A stretch of 64,000 nt of DNA. Origin: Gemmobacter fulvus (GTDB lineage: Bacteria > Pseudomonadota > Alphaproteobacteria > Rhodobacterales > Rhodobacteraceae). Made by a program: the position numbers and the translations under genes. Shown in pieces: positions 50,965 to 59,538 of the stretch. The stretch lies in NCBI RefSeq assembly GCF_018798885.1, contig NZ_CP076365.1:124001-188000 (forward strand), given 5' to 3'. How positions within the stretch are numbered: the stretch's first letter is position 1; each line of letters starts with the position of its first letter. Under the pieces are notes generated by a model. It made no database searches, was not told the origin of the DNA, and was given only the letters and a program-made list of their open reading frames with translations.

Positions 50965-53136
50965 CTAGGTTCTCACCAAGCTGGTCGGTTTCCCTGACCA
51001 TGAAACCCTGAGTGCCTTTTTCGCCCTAGTCGCCGCAACGTGCAGGAGGGACCGATACTGCATCACAATGTCCTCTCTATCAGCCGAGTCGACGGCCGCC
51101 CTGAGCGCCCCCGAAGGCGGGAACGCGGTATCGGACAAGAACGGGATCGCCACAGCGAAAAATTCTAGCCCCTTGGCCCGATGCATTGTGGTAATCCGCA
51201 CTCCCGGAACGGTGCGGTCGTCTGCGCCGGACTGTAGAAGTACCGTCGCGATCCCAGCAGCGCGCAGCGCCCCCTGAACCCGCTCCGCATCCACACGGCG
51301 CGCGCAAAGCACCCCGATGTCGAAGAAACGGATCTGATCCTCAGGCAGCGCCCGGACCCAGGCCACCAGCCCATCCAGTTCCTCTGCCTCCGACCGACAC
51401 CCGACCAGCTCTGGGGCGACCCCGTGCATAAGGCTCACATAGCCACGCAAGGTGTCCGTCCCCTCATCGAGGTCGTCCACACTGACCCCCTCGAGGACGG
51501 AGACGGCCCAAGCCCGGATCTCTTGCGTGGTCCGATAGTTGAGCCGGAGACGTTTCGAGCGGCCCCGGACGTTGACCCCGCAGGCAAACATACTGGCCCG
51601 CCGCCCGTAAATCCGCTGATGCGCATCCCCAACTATAAAGAGAGAGTTGTGGTCCCCGGAAGGAGCCTCTGGCATGATCGCCCGGATCAGCCGGAACGCC
51701 TGCTCACCCATGTCCTGCGCCTCGTCCACAATGACCGCCGCGTAGGGGAGGTTCGGGGCTTCCGCGGTAAGGATTTCGGTCGCTTCTCGATAGGCGTCGT
51801 CTGGCTCGGCCAGCCCCTCACTGATCAGCCGGGCCCGGTAGTCGGCGAAGATATCCCAAAGGGACGCTCGCTTCTTGCGATCAAGCGGAGTTCCTCGCCC
51901 AGCCCGTGACGTTTTCACATAAGCTCTTTGGTCGGTCAGCCCCTTGGCTTGAACGATCTGCGCCCATTCCGCCCGAACAAAAGGCTCTGATAACCCATCG
52001 GGCAACTCATGGTCGTCGAATACCTCACGCCAGACCTGATCAAGCCGGTCCCGCGCCTCGCCGAAGAAGGCTACTTCGCGCGCAAAGCTCTTGCGTTTGA
52101 GGAACTGGGACACCCAGCGATCCAAGTTGATGACCTCGATCCGGGGCGGACGCGCGTCCAGATGCCCCGGGCAAAGGGTCCGTAGGTTCGCCTCAATGTC
52201 ATGGGCGAGGCTGGTCGTGAATGTTGTCAGGAGGACTCGCTGGCCCGCCCGGCTAGGGTCTTTTTCGATCTGATCCGCCAAGTGCTTGGCTCGGTGCATT
52301 GCGACAACCGTCTTGCCGGTCCCGGCGCCGCCGCGGACCAGAACCGGCCCGTTGTAGTCCCGATATGCGATCTTTCGCTGGTCCGGGTGCAGGAAAATAC
52401 GCCACCCCTCAAGCCCCTCCTCGAATACGCGACGCAGCTCCGCTTCGCTATCCGGGATGAAGATGCTCTGGCGGCTCTGCTCGGTCTCGATCATCTGGCC
52501 GAAGGTCAGCTCCCCGGCGGGTGCCTGCGGCTCCGCTTCCGTATCCCCGCCAATCCCAGTCAGGGTCGTGATCTCATCGTCCTTGTAGCCGGCCGCGACT
52601 GCGTAAAGGATCTGGTAGGTGAGCGGGTCGAACCGCTCCTCCGCCGACTCGAGGGCCTCGATCGTGGAAATTTGGCGGACCGCAGGCAACTCCTCCTCCG
52701 GCACCCCGAGCCCCCGCAGCCGCTCGTCGACCACCGCTTCGAAAAGGCGCAGGTTCGAGAGGGCCGGGCCGGCAACCGCTTCGACAACCGCGTCAAGCTC
52801 CTCGATCACCCGTATCCGATTGGTTTCCGGATCAAGCTTAACCCGGCGCCCGGCCGCCCATCGGTAGGCCTTGTCGTGCTCGTTCACGTGCACGAACATG
52901 ATGTCGTGGCCCACTTCGAAGGCGATCGCCCGGTAGCCCTGATCAACTCGCAGGGACTTGATAGAGCTGTCCTTCGATCCCTCCACGGTTTCGAGGTTCA
53001 ATCCGTTCGCGGTGGGGTCGGACATGTAGCGGGTCATCATGTCCATAAATTTGAGCGCCACCCGGTCGGGCAGCCTCCTAAGGCTCTTCATGCAGCCGAT
53101 GTCATAGGAGACCCGCTTATTCGTTATGCTCGTCAT
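50965..53136 (-). CDS. UvrD-type superfamily 1 helicase with RelE-like N-terminal domain
   Basis: 723 residues. Residues 1-100 or so resemble a RelE/ParE-type fold (MKSLRRLPDRVALKFMDMM, SLRVDQGYRAIAFEV, MFVHVNEHDKAYRWA). The helicase part has Walker A RGGAGTGKTVVA at about 268-279, DEAQDMG at about 465-471, LRLNYRTTQEIR, and the final TTMHRAKGLEF and LLHVAATRAKKAL. SF1 motor, probably acting on DNA during phage defence. Its ATG overlaps the stop of the large helicase gene, so it is the third gene of that operon. The toxin-like domain may be a nucleic-acid-binding or nuclease module. Confidence 0.85.
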   Translation of the reverse strand: MTSITNKRVSYDIGCMKSLRRLPDRVALKFMDMMTRYMSDPTANGLNLETVEGSKDSSIKSLRVDQGYRAIAFEVGHDIMFVHVNEHDKAYRWAAGRRVKLDPETNRIRVIEELDAVVEAVAGPALSNLRLFEAVVDERLRGLGVPEEELPAVRQISTIEALESAEERFDPLTYQILYAVAAGYKDDEITTLTGIGGDTEAEPQAPAGELTFGQMIETEQSRQSIFIPDSEAELRRVFEEGLEGWRIFLHPDQRKIAYRDYNGPVLVRGGAGTGKTVVAMHRAKHLADQIEKDPSRAGQRVLLTTFTTSLAHDIEANLRTLCPGHLDARPPRIEVINLDRWVSQFLKRKSFAREVAFFGEARDRLDQVWREVFDDHELPDGLSEPFVRAEWAQIVQAKGLTDQRAYVKTSRAGRGTPLDRKKRASLWDIFADYRARLISEGLAEPDDAYREATEILTAEAPNLPYAAVIVDEAQDMGEQAFRLIRAIMPEAPSGDHNSLFIVGDAHQRIYGRRASMFACGVNVRGRSKRLRLNYRTTQEIRAWAVSVLEGVSVDDLDEGTDTLRGYVSLMHGVAPELVGCRSEAEELDGLVAWVRALPEDQIRFFDIGVLCARRVDAERVQGALRAAGIATVLLQSGADDRTVPGVRITTMHRAKGLEFFAVAIPFLSDTAFPPSGALRAAVDSADREDIVMQYRSLLHVAATRAKKALRVSWSGKPTSLVRT

Positions 53137-56100
53137 GTCCGTTCCTCCTGAAGGGCGGTTTCAATCCTGCTGATCGTTTCCCCGACGGTGTCGGTTTCCG
53201 GATCAAACCGGATCAGGGTCCAACCGACCCCTTCATAGTTAGCCTCAGCGACCGCGACGCGCGCATCCGCCCATCCGAACTCCATCGCGCCCACCACGCG
53301 TCCGCCCAACACGAGGTCGTCGCCAAAGTGGTCCGGACCCGGCATTTCAGCCGCAATCAATCCGTCGATCAGCGGATGGAACACCTCGTCGCAAAGGGCG
53401 CGTGCCTCTTCCCAGGCCGCAGCCCCGGGGCCCTGACCACCTTGTTCGGTTGGTTCGGACATGTCCGGCGGCGCAAGCGTGTCAAGGCCGTCAAGCTCGA
53501 CGTGAAGCCCACGCGCGCCCTGGAAGAGGTTCACGAGCCGCCAGAGGCCCCGCCAGGCCTCCGTGTAGAGCGTTTTTGAGGCCGGAACCTGACCAGGGTC
53601 CGGAAGGACGGCACGCAAAAGAAGCCGGATATCCCTGTCGGACTGGGCCCAGTCCGTCGGAGAAATCTTCTGACAGGCCAGATAGAGGTCCAGCGCGCGA
53701 GTCCCAACATGTTCTAAAGCGTCAGATGAGGCAAGGAATGTCCCGCTGTCCTCAGAGAGGGCCGCGTGTCGTGGAAGTTGATCAAGTGGGCGGCCCGCCT
53801 TCACAAGTCCACGGATCAAAACAGATCGGATCGCAGCGTCGCTGTCTGTATCCCCATTCAGTAGGCGCTTAAGGGCTTCGAAAGTGCTCACCCTCTGAAG
53901 CGCGCGCACAGCCTCCGCATGCGGGGCAAGGAGGGGACTCGCGAGTGCCCGGCCCAGGGGACCGGTCATGTGCGGCGTAAGTGCTGCCTCCGACAGTGGG
54001 TTAAGGTAGCCCTTGTCATCATCCGGGTCGAGGTCTCGCCACGACAGGGTCCAGACGCGCACTTGCCCTGACCGGATCATCAGCATCCGGTCCAGCAGGT
54101 CCTGCGCGACCGTTGATGCGTGATACTCGATCCCGTCCATCTCGATCACGACGGGTAGCCCGCCGCTACGGCTCACAGGCGTGAGCAGAAAGTCGACGCG
54201 CTTGCGGGGCAATCCCCGGAACCGGGCGTCGATTTGCACCTGCGGCTCGATCGTCCAAAGGCGCGGTGCGTCCGGCAAGCCCGCGCGCAGAACGAAACCA
54301 CGCCGGCCGCCCGGGAGCACCTGCGGGGTGAGCGCCCCATCGCCGTAAAGGGTCGCGAGGGCTCCAAGCAGCCGCTTCTCCAGAGCGCTTTCGACAAGCG
54401 CCCCCCGGATCGAGGCGTCAATCCCGGTCTCCGTACGGGTCAGGCTGTCCCACTTCTCGAGGATCGCTTCCATCAACTGACGCGCGCGGTCACGGTCGGG
54501 TTCGCCCGGGCCAAACTGGGATCGGTAGGGCTTCACGCAGCGAAAACACCCGTTCCGGTCCGGCTCTTGGTTGCAGGGGCAGTCCCTGAGCGCTTCGGCA
54601 GCGCGGTTGATCACGGCACGCATCGTGTCCGGGTGCTCCCCGATCTGGCGCAAATAACCCGAGCCGCCCGGGACGGAATCATAAAGATAGAGGCTGCGAA
54701 CTGTGGTCATCCCGTTGAGCTGCGCCTCGAAGATGGTGGATCGTATATGGTCCACCTTCCCGGCAAAATGCCGCCGCATGCCGAGGTTGATCGCGGCCAC
54801 GAAGCTTTTCAGGTCATCATTATCCGCGTCCCCAACCACAGGGATCACGATCCGGATCGCTTCGGTGTCGAACTTCCGCATCAGGAAGACGCCGGTCTCC
54901 CACCGGTCACGGGGCAAGGTCTGATCCCGCATCACAAGACAGTTCGGCGGGTGCGTTCCCCGGTCATCCTCACCTCGGGGCGGACCCTGGAGTGATCCGC
55001 AATGCCGACATATCCGGAACGGCTGCGCCGGACGGCGCTCCCCGGCGATCTTCGGCCCTGGGAGGGCCGATTTTGGTCCGAAATTGAAGTCCCGGAACGT
55101 ACAATCAGGAAGGAACTCAAACCCGAACGGGGCGCCCGTCTCTCGGCTTGTAAACCAGGAGGCTGCGATGTCTTGCGGCCCATGGAACGGCATGAGGAGC
55201 CGGTCGAACTGCCGTTGGTCCCGCTGATCCCCGTCCCGGATCGCCGCCTTCTCCTCACTGTCGATTGCGATGACGGACTTGAGCTGCACCACATCATGCT
55301 CGGAGCCACTATCCGACCACATCTCGTCCCCGCATTGCGGGCAGGTGCGACTCTCCGCCCCCTCGATCCGGTGCGCGACATGGGAACAAGCGGGGCAGAA
55401 GGTCCAGCGGTCCAGATCCTCCTTCCCGATCTCGATCCGGTCGATCTGCACTTGACGCCCGTTGGCGTAGAAGAACTGGCCGGGGGCGAATTCGGATAGG
55501 GCCGAACTGGCCGGACGGGAATATTCCACATGCAAAAGCCCGTCCTCGTCGCGCGGGACCGCGCCATCGTTCCGTCGGGACAGGATTGAGGTCAGCTTGA
55601 CCCCCTCTTCCGGGAAGGCATAGTTGGGCAATATTCCCTTGTCGGTGAGGAACTTGATCACCGGCACCTCGTCGATCCCGCTCCGGATCATCCGGTTGAT
55701 CTCGGTCTTGTCACGATTGATGTCCTGCTCACGACGCAGAAATTCTTCTTCCGTCAGCTCTGCGCGCCGCTTCTGGAGGCGCTTGAGCTCCTTGGTCGCC
55801 TCGTCCCGCTTCTCTACCAGGCGGGCTTTATCCGCGGCGGCTGCGTCAAGCGCGGCACCCACACGCCACCCGATCGAAGCAGTATCCGTGCCGGTCAGGA
55901 ATGATCTGATCCGATCAGCCAAATCCGTCCTAACCTGGACCTCCTGCGGTAGCCCAGACAGAAACTGTTCCGCCAATTCTGTCCCGCGATCCCGGATCAG
56001 TTCCAGCCATTCTACTGGGAAACCTTCGATCGCGCCGGAGGCCCGACGCTTTAGGACGTCCCTGACCTTTCCGTAATCCCCGCTCTCCGATGAGGCGCAG

Positions 56101-59100
56101 ACATAGGCATCGAGAGTGAACGCTGTCACTTGACGCAGTAGAACCTCCTCGGCCGCCAAGAACACTCCCGGTGGGCGAACCTGCCCCGCCAGCATCGGCG
56201 TCGGGTCTTCCCAAAACTGAAGGTCATGCGGGCGAGCGTTGGCGAGGACCATGTTCAGCGCGTTCCCGTCGCGCCGTCCACTCCGCCCCATCCGCTGGAC
56301 GTAATTCGCCTCCTCCGGGGGAACAGAACTCAGAAGCAGGGTGGACAGGTCCCCGATGTCGATGCCCATCTCCAGGGTGGGGGTGGCCGAGATCAGGTTC
56401 GGGGCCCAGCGGGTCTCTCCCTTAATGAATCCGGTTTCGACCAGCAGCCGCTCATTCGTCTCGAGTATCCCGGTGTGTTCGCGGGCGACGACCCGATGAT
56501 TACGGTCCGACATGAGGGCCCGACGCAGGGCGGGACGATCTGGCCGCTCAGCCGCAGCGAGGTACCCGTCGCAGCCGATCCGGGTACAACGTGACCCGAC
56601 GACCGTCTCCGCGTTCTGGGCAAGCCCGATCTCGCGCCTGCCGCAGCAGTCACAGGTGAGCCCGATCGTGGCGGTGGAGACAGACACCCGCTCTGGCACG
56701 AGGAGCCAGGCATGACGGCCTTGGTCGTCTGGTCCGTTGACCCGCCGGACAATGTTGTCCGCTTCGAGACGGCGCAGAAGGATCGGGTAGATCGTATCAG
56801 GGTCTGTGCCGTAGCGGAGGTCGGACGGCCCGATCGTCCGGAAGAGCCAGTCGCGGTACCAGCTCGCCGTGCCGGAGCGCGTGATCCGTTCGAACCCCAT
56901 TGGAGCGTGGCCGAGCGTCACCGGGATCGGAGCCAGACCCCGCCGACCATCCGGGAAGGGCAAGGAGCCGGACTTTCCGACGCCCACCTGTATGGCGGCT
57001 GCAAACCAGTTCAGCCCGTAGGTCCCTTTGCCGGCCGCAACTGCGCTCTCAAGGTAGGGGTGCGCTACAGAACCCTGCCGCCGCATCCTCTGCACCACTC
57101 CGGCTAGAAGCCGGGTTAAAAGCACTGGGTCAAATTCGGGGGCACCGGGCAGGTCATTGCGGAGTTCGCGGGCCAGCCGCTCCGCAGAGGCCCGCAGCAG
57201 GTTTGCCGGAACCTCCGCGACCGCCATCCCGTTAACCTCGAGCGTATGGTTGAAATGAGCCCGGTAGCTGAGGTCAACGAAATATTCCCAGCCCAGCCGG
57301 ATCTGGATGTGTTCGAGAAAAACCGGGTCGGTGATCGTCGTCCCGTTCTCGATCAGGTCCCGGTACCGGCGCCGCCAAGTCAACTCCTTCGGGATGAATA
57401 CTGCGGTGAACGCGTCTGGGCCCAGCTCTGCCAGCTGAGCCCGGGGGACATCCTCGATGACCTCGCGCAGGCTCATCGCTCCAGACTCGGCGCCGCGGAG
57501 CGCGGTATAGAGCGCCTTCTGATAGACGGACAGGGCGTTCCGGGTTTCGGCGACTGCGGCGCGATGCGCCGCGTCCTGCACCGAGTCAGAGAACATAAGA
57601 AAGCGCGGCTTCGTTTCGGGCCGCTCTTCGTTCTGCTCCGAGGTGTAAAGAGTCCCTGTAATCCCGGTGGTCAGGCGCGCCGCCCGCATCCCAAACAGGA
57701 GGAGTCCGCGCGCCTGTCCGCAGGCGGGGCAAGTCCGGTCGATCCGGCCGTTGGTGTCGGTCGGGTTGTACACCCAGACCGGCGAGGCAGATCCCGGCTC
57801 TACCCCGTTATGGTCCGCGGGGGTGAATTCGACGCTCTCGGAGTCCAAGAGCCCCTTAACGATCTGGCCACCACTGCCGCTCGCCTGGACCATCCGGTCG
57901 ATCGAGTCGTGGTAGATGAGCCGGATTCGGTCCGCCCCGTTCTCGTCAAAGAATTCCTGGTAGAGCTGTTCCAGATCGGCATGCAGCGACTTCGATTTGG
58001 AATCTTGGCGCCCCAGATGGGCCGTTGTCCCGCAGCGGTTACAGTTTACGACCGGCAGGGTCCGTTGACGCATCTGTCGGTCCAGATCCATGGCATGGAA
58101 CAGGTCCAGTTCGGAGCGGGCCCCGTTTGGCTCAAGACGTGGCAGGGTTGTGACCATTCGGGACATTTCGCGGATCCAGAGCTGGAGCCGGACATTGAAA
58201 AGGGGGCGCGGGCTCTCCGCAGAGCCGGACCGGGCCCAGGCGACCAGAGCTACGATCAACTCGGCGAGCGCGCGCGTGTCCGCTTCCGGCCAGTCCCGCA
58301 GGACCCGGACCTGTCCAAGCCCGGCAGCCGCCGCTTCAAGCGAGGCGGGCCCCTTATGCTCGGCGATGATCTTCAGGGTACGCTGACACAGGTGATGCTG
58401 AAGGAGCCGGTCACCGAGTGCGATCCGCCAAGCCGCGTCGGCAGAGTCCCCCGTATCCAAGAAAGCGAGGTCAGGGTCGGTCCGGTCCGGGAAAAGACCT
58501 GCGGCCAGCCGTCGCGCCGCACGTGGCTGGTCCATTTCGGCCGCCTCTTGCAGGGCCGCGTGGATCTCGGTTGGGTCTGGAGTATCCAGGTATTCCGGGT
58601 CACCAAACACTTCATTGGGGTTTTTCCGGGATTCCCGGACCACCGCGCCTGCGTCAAACGGCTCCCCAAAGATCGTTTCCGCATAATGCCTGAGCTCTGT
58701 CGCCGCCTCGTCTCCAGAGCCGAGCGTGGCAGAGGATCCGACGCAGATCAGATGCCCTTTGGGGGTGTTCAGGCGGTATTTCAGACGTCGTAGCAGCAAG
58801 GCAAGGTCCGCCCCCTGCGCGCCGTCGAACGTATGCATCTCGTCGACCACGAGAAAGCGCAGGCTCTCCGGATCGTTCCGTTCCCACAGCGGCTTGTCGC
58901 GTCCGCGCAGGAGAAGATAATCCAGCATCTTGTAGTTCGTCAGCAGGATGTCGGGCGGGTTCTTCCGCATCGTCTCGCGATGCGTAATGACGCTGTCCGA
59001 GGTCACCTCATGCGCCGGGTTTTGCGGCTCTGCATCCGCGTAGATGCCCGCGCGCACCCCGTCGAGTGAACCGATATCGGAAATAGCCGCCGCGATCCGG

Positions 59101-59537
59101 CGCGCCTGGTCGGTCGCGAGCGCGTTCATCGGGTAGATCAGGATCGCCTTGATCCCGGGCTTGCACTTGTTGCGCCGACAGTGGTCCAGGATCGGCCAGA
59201 GGTAGGATTCCGTCTTCCCCGACCCGGTCCCGGTTGCAACCAGCGTCGAGCGCATCGCCATCCCGCTCAGCCGGGCGAAGGCGTCTGTCTGGTGCTGATA
59301 GGGGGCGAAGCGCAGCGGCACCTCAGGGAAGGGCTGTTCCCATGTCCCGTCCGCCGCCCCGTCAATCTGCCGGAACGGCATATCGACGGAGACCCATGGG
59401 CCCTTCATGAAGTTCCCGGGCTGGGCGATGAACCGGTCCACCATCCCGTCGAAGGCCGGGCTGGTGCTGTTCAGCGTGGTGTGGACCAGTTCGCGCAGGC
59501 TGTCCTGCACATGACGGGCGAGGAGGATCGGGTTCAT
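53133..59537 (-). CDS. Giant DEAD/DEAH helicase with DUF1998 region and nuclease-like C-terminal domain
   Basis: 2134 residues. Superfamily 2 core: ATGTGSGKTESYLW near 97-110, VVDEMHTFDGAQGAD near 230, SSATLGSGDE, then far downstream LEMGIDIGDLSTLLLSS and YVQRMGRSGRRDGN. Several zinc-ribbon-like pairs (CNRCG, CPACGQ, CDCCG, CPACS with CPQCG, CRHCG). A DUF1998-type cluster CPCNQEPDRNGCFRC lies near 1650. Around 1775-1840, RKRVDFLL followed by VVIEMDGIEYHAS looks like a PD-(D/E)XK or DUF559-type nuclease. DUF1998 helicases are hallmarks of Druantia (DruE) and DISARM. Probably the effector of the operon. Confidence 0.88.
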   Translation of the reverse strand: MNPILLARHVQDSLRELVHTTLNSTSPAFDGMVDRFIAQPGNFMKGPWVSVDMPFRQIDGAADGTWEQPFPEVPLRFAPYQHQTDAFARLSGMAMRSTLVATGTGSGKTESYLWPILDHCRRNKCKPGIKAILIYPMNALATDQARRIAAAISDIGSLDGVRAGIYADAEPQNPAHEVTSDSVITHRETMRKNPPDILLTNYKMLDYLLLRGRDKPLWERNDPESLRFLVVDEMHTFDGAQGADLALLLRRLKYRLNTPKGHLICVGSSATLGSGDEAATELRHYAETIFGEPFDAGAVVRESRKNPNEVFGDPEYLDTPDPTEIHAALQEAAEMDQPRAARRLAAGLFPDRTDPDLAFLDTGDSADAAWRIALGDRLLQHHLCQRTLKIIAEHKGPASLEAAAAGLGQVRVLRDWPEADTRALAELIVALVAWARSGSAESPRPLFNVRLQLWIREMSRMVTTLPRLEPNGARSELDLFHAMDLDRQMRQRTLPVVNCNRCGTTAHLGRQDSKSKSLHADLEQLYQEFFDENGADRIRLIYHDSIDRMVQASGSGGQIVKGLLDSESVEFTPADHNGVEPGSASPVWVYNPTDTNGRIDRTCPACGQARGLLLFGMRAARLTTGITGTLYTSEQNEERPETKPRFLMFSDSVQDAAHRAAVAETRNALSVYQKALYTALRGAESGAMSLREVIEDVPRAQLAELGPDAFTAVFIPKELTWRRRYRDLIENGTTITDPVFLEHIQIRLGWEYFVDLSYRAHFNHTLEVNGMAVAEVPANLLRASAERLARELRNDLPGAPEFDPVLLTRLLAGVVQRMRRQGSVAHPYLESAVAAGKGTYGLNWFAAAIQVGVGKSGSLPFPDGRRGLAPIPVTLGHAPMGFERITRSGTASWYRDWLFRTIGPSDLRYGTDPDTIYPILLRRLEADNIVRRVNGPDDQGRHAWLLVPERVSVSTATIGLTCDCCGRREIGLAQNAETVVGSRCTRIGCDGYLAAAERPDRPALRRALMSDRNHRVVAREHTGILETNERLLVETGFIKGETRWAPNLISATPTLEMGIDIGDLSTLLLSSVPPEEANYVQRMGRSGRRDGNALNMVLANARPHDLQFWEDPTPMLAGQVRPPGVFLAAEEVLLRQVTAFTLDAYVCASSESGDYGKVRDVLKRRASGAIEGFPVEWLELIRDRGTELAEQFLSGLPQEVQVRTDLADRIRSFLTGTDTASIGWRVGAALDAAAADKARLVEKRDEATKELKRLQKRRAELTEEEFLRREQDINRDKTEINRMIRSGIDEVPVIKFLTDKGILPNYAFPEEGVKLTSILSRRNDGAVPRDEDGLLHVEYSRPASSALSEFAPGQFFYANGRQVQIDRIEIGKEDLDRWTFCPACSHVAHRIEGAESRTCPQCGDEMWSDSGSEHDVVQLKSVIAIDSEEKAAIRDGDQRDQRQFDRLLMPFHGPQDIAASWFTSRETGAPFGFEFLPDCTFRDFNFGPKSALPGPKIAGERRPAQPFRICRHCGSLQGPPRGEDDRGTHPPNCLVMRDQTLPRDRWETGVFLMRKFDTEAIRIVIPVVGDADNDDLKSFVAAINLGMRRHFAGKVDHIRSTIFEAQLNGMTTVRSLYLYDSVPGGSGYLRQIGEHPDTMRAVINRAAEALRDCPCNQEPDRNGCFRCVKPYRSQFGPGEPDRDRARQLMEAILEKWDSLTRTETGIDASIRGALVESALEKRLLGALATLYGDGALTPQVLPGGRRGFVLRAGLPDAPRLWTIEPQVQIDARFRGLPRKRVDFLLTPVSRSGGLPVVIEMDGIEYHASTVAQDLLDRMLMIRSGQVRVWTLSWRDLDPDDDKGYLNPLSEAALTPHMTGPLGRALASPLLAPHAEAVRALQRVSTFEALKRLLNGDTDSDAAIRSVLIRGLVKAGRPLDQLPRHAALSEDSGTFLASSDALEHVGTRALDLYLACQKISPTDWAQSDRDIRLLLRAVLPDPGQVPASKTLYTEAWRGLWRLVNLFQGARGLHVELDGLDTLAPPDMSEPTEQGGQGPGAAAWEEARALCDEVFHPLIDGLIAAEMPGPDHFGDDLVLGGRVVGAMEFGWADARVAVAEANYEGVGWTLIRFDPETDTVGETISRIETALQEERT

Positions 59538-59538
59538 C

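Noticed and set aside
57246-58793. A 515-codon plus-strand open frame
   Set aside because: Antisense to the giant helicase, where motifs are unbroken; composition is typical of a shadow frame.
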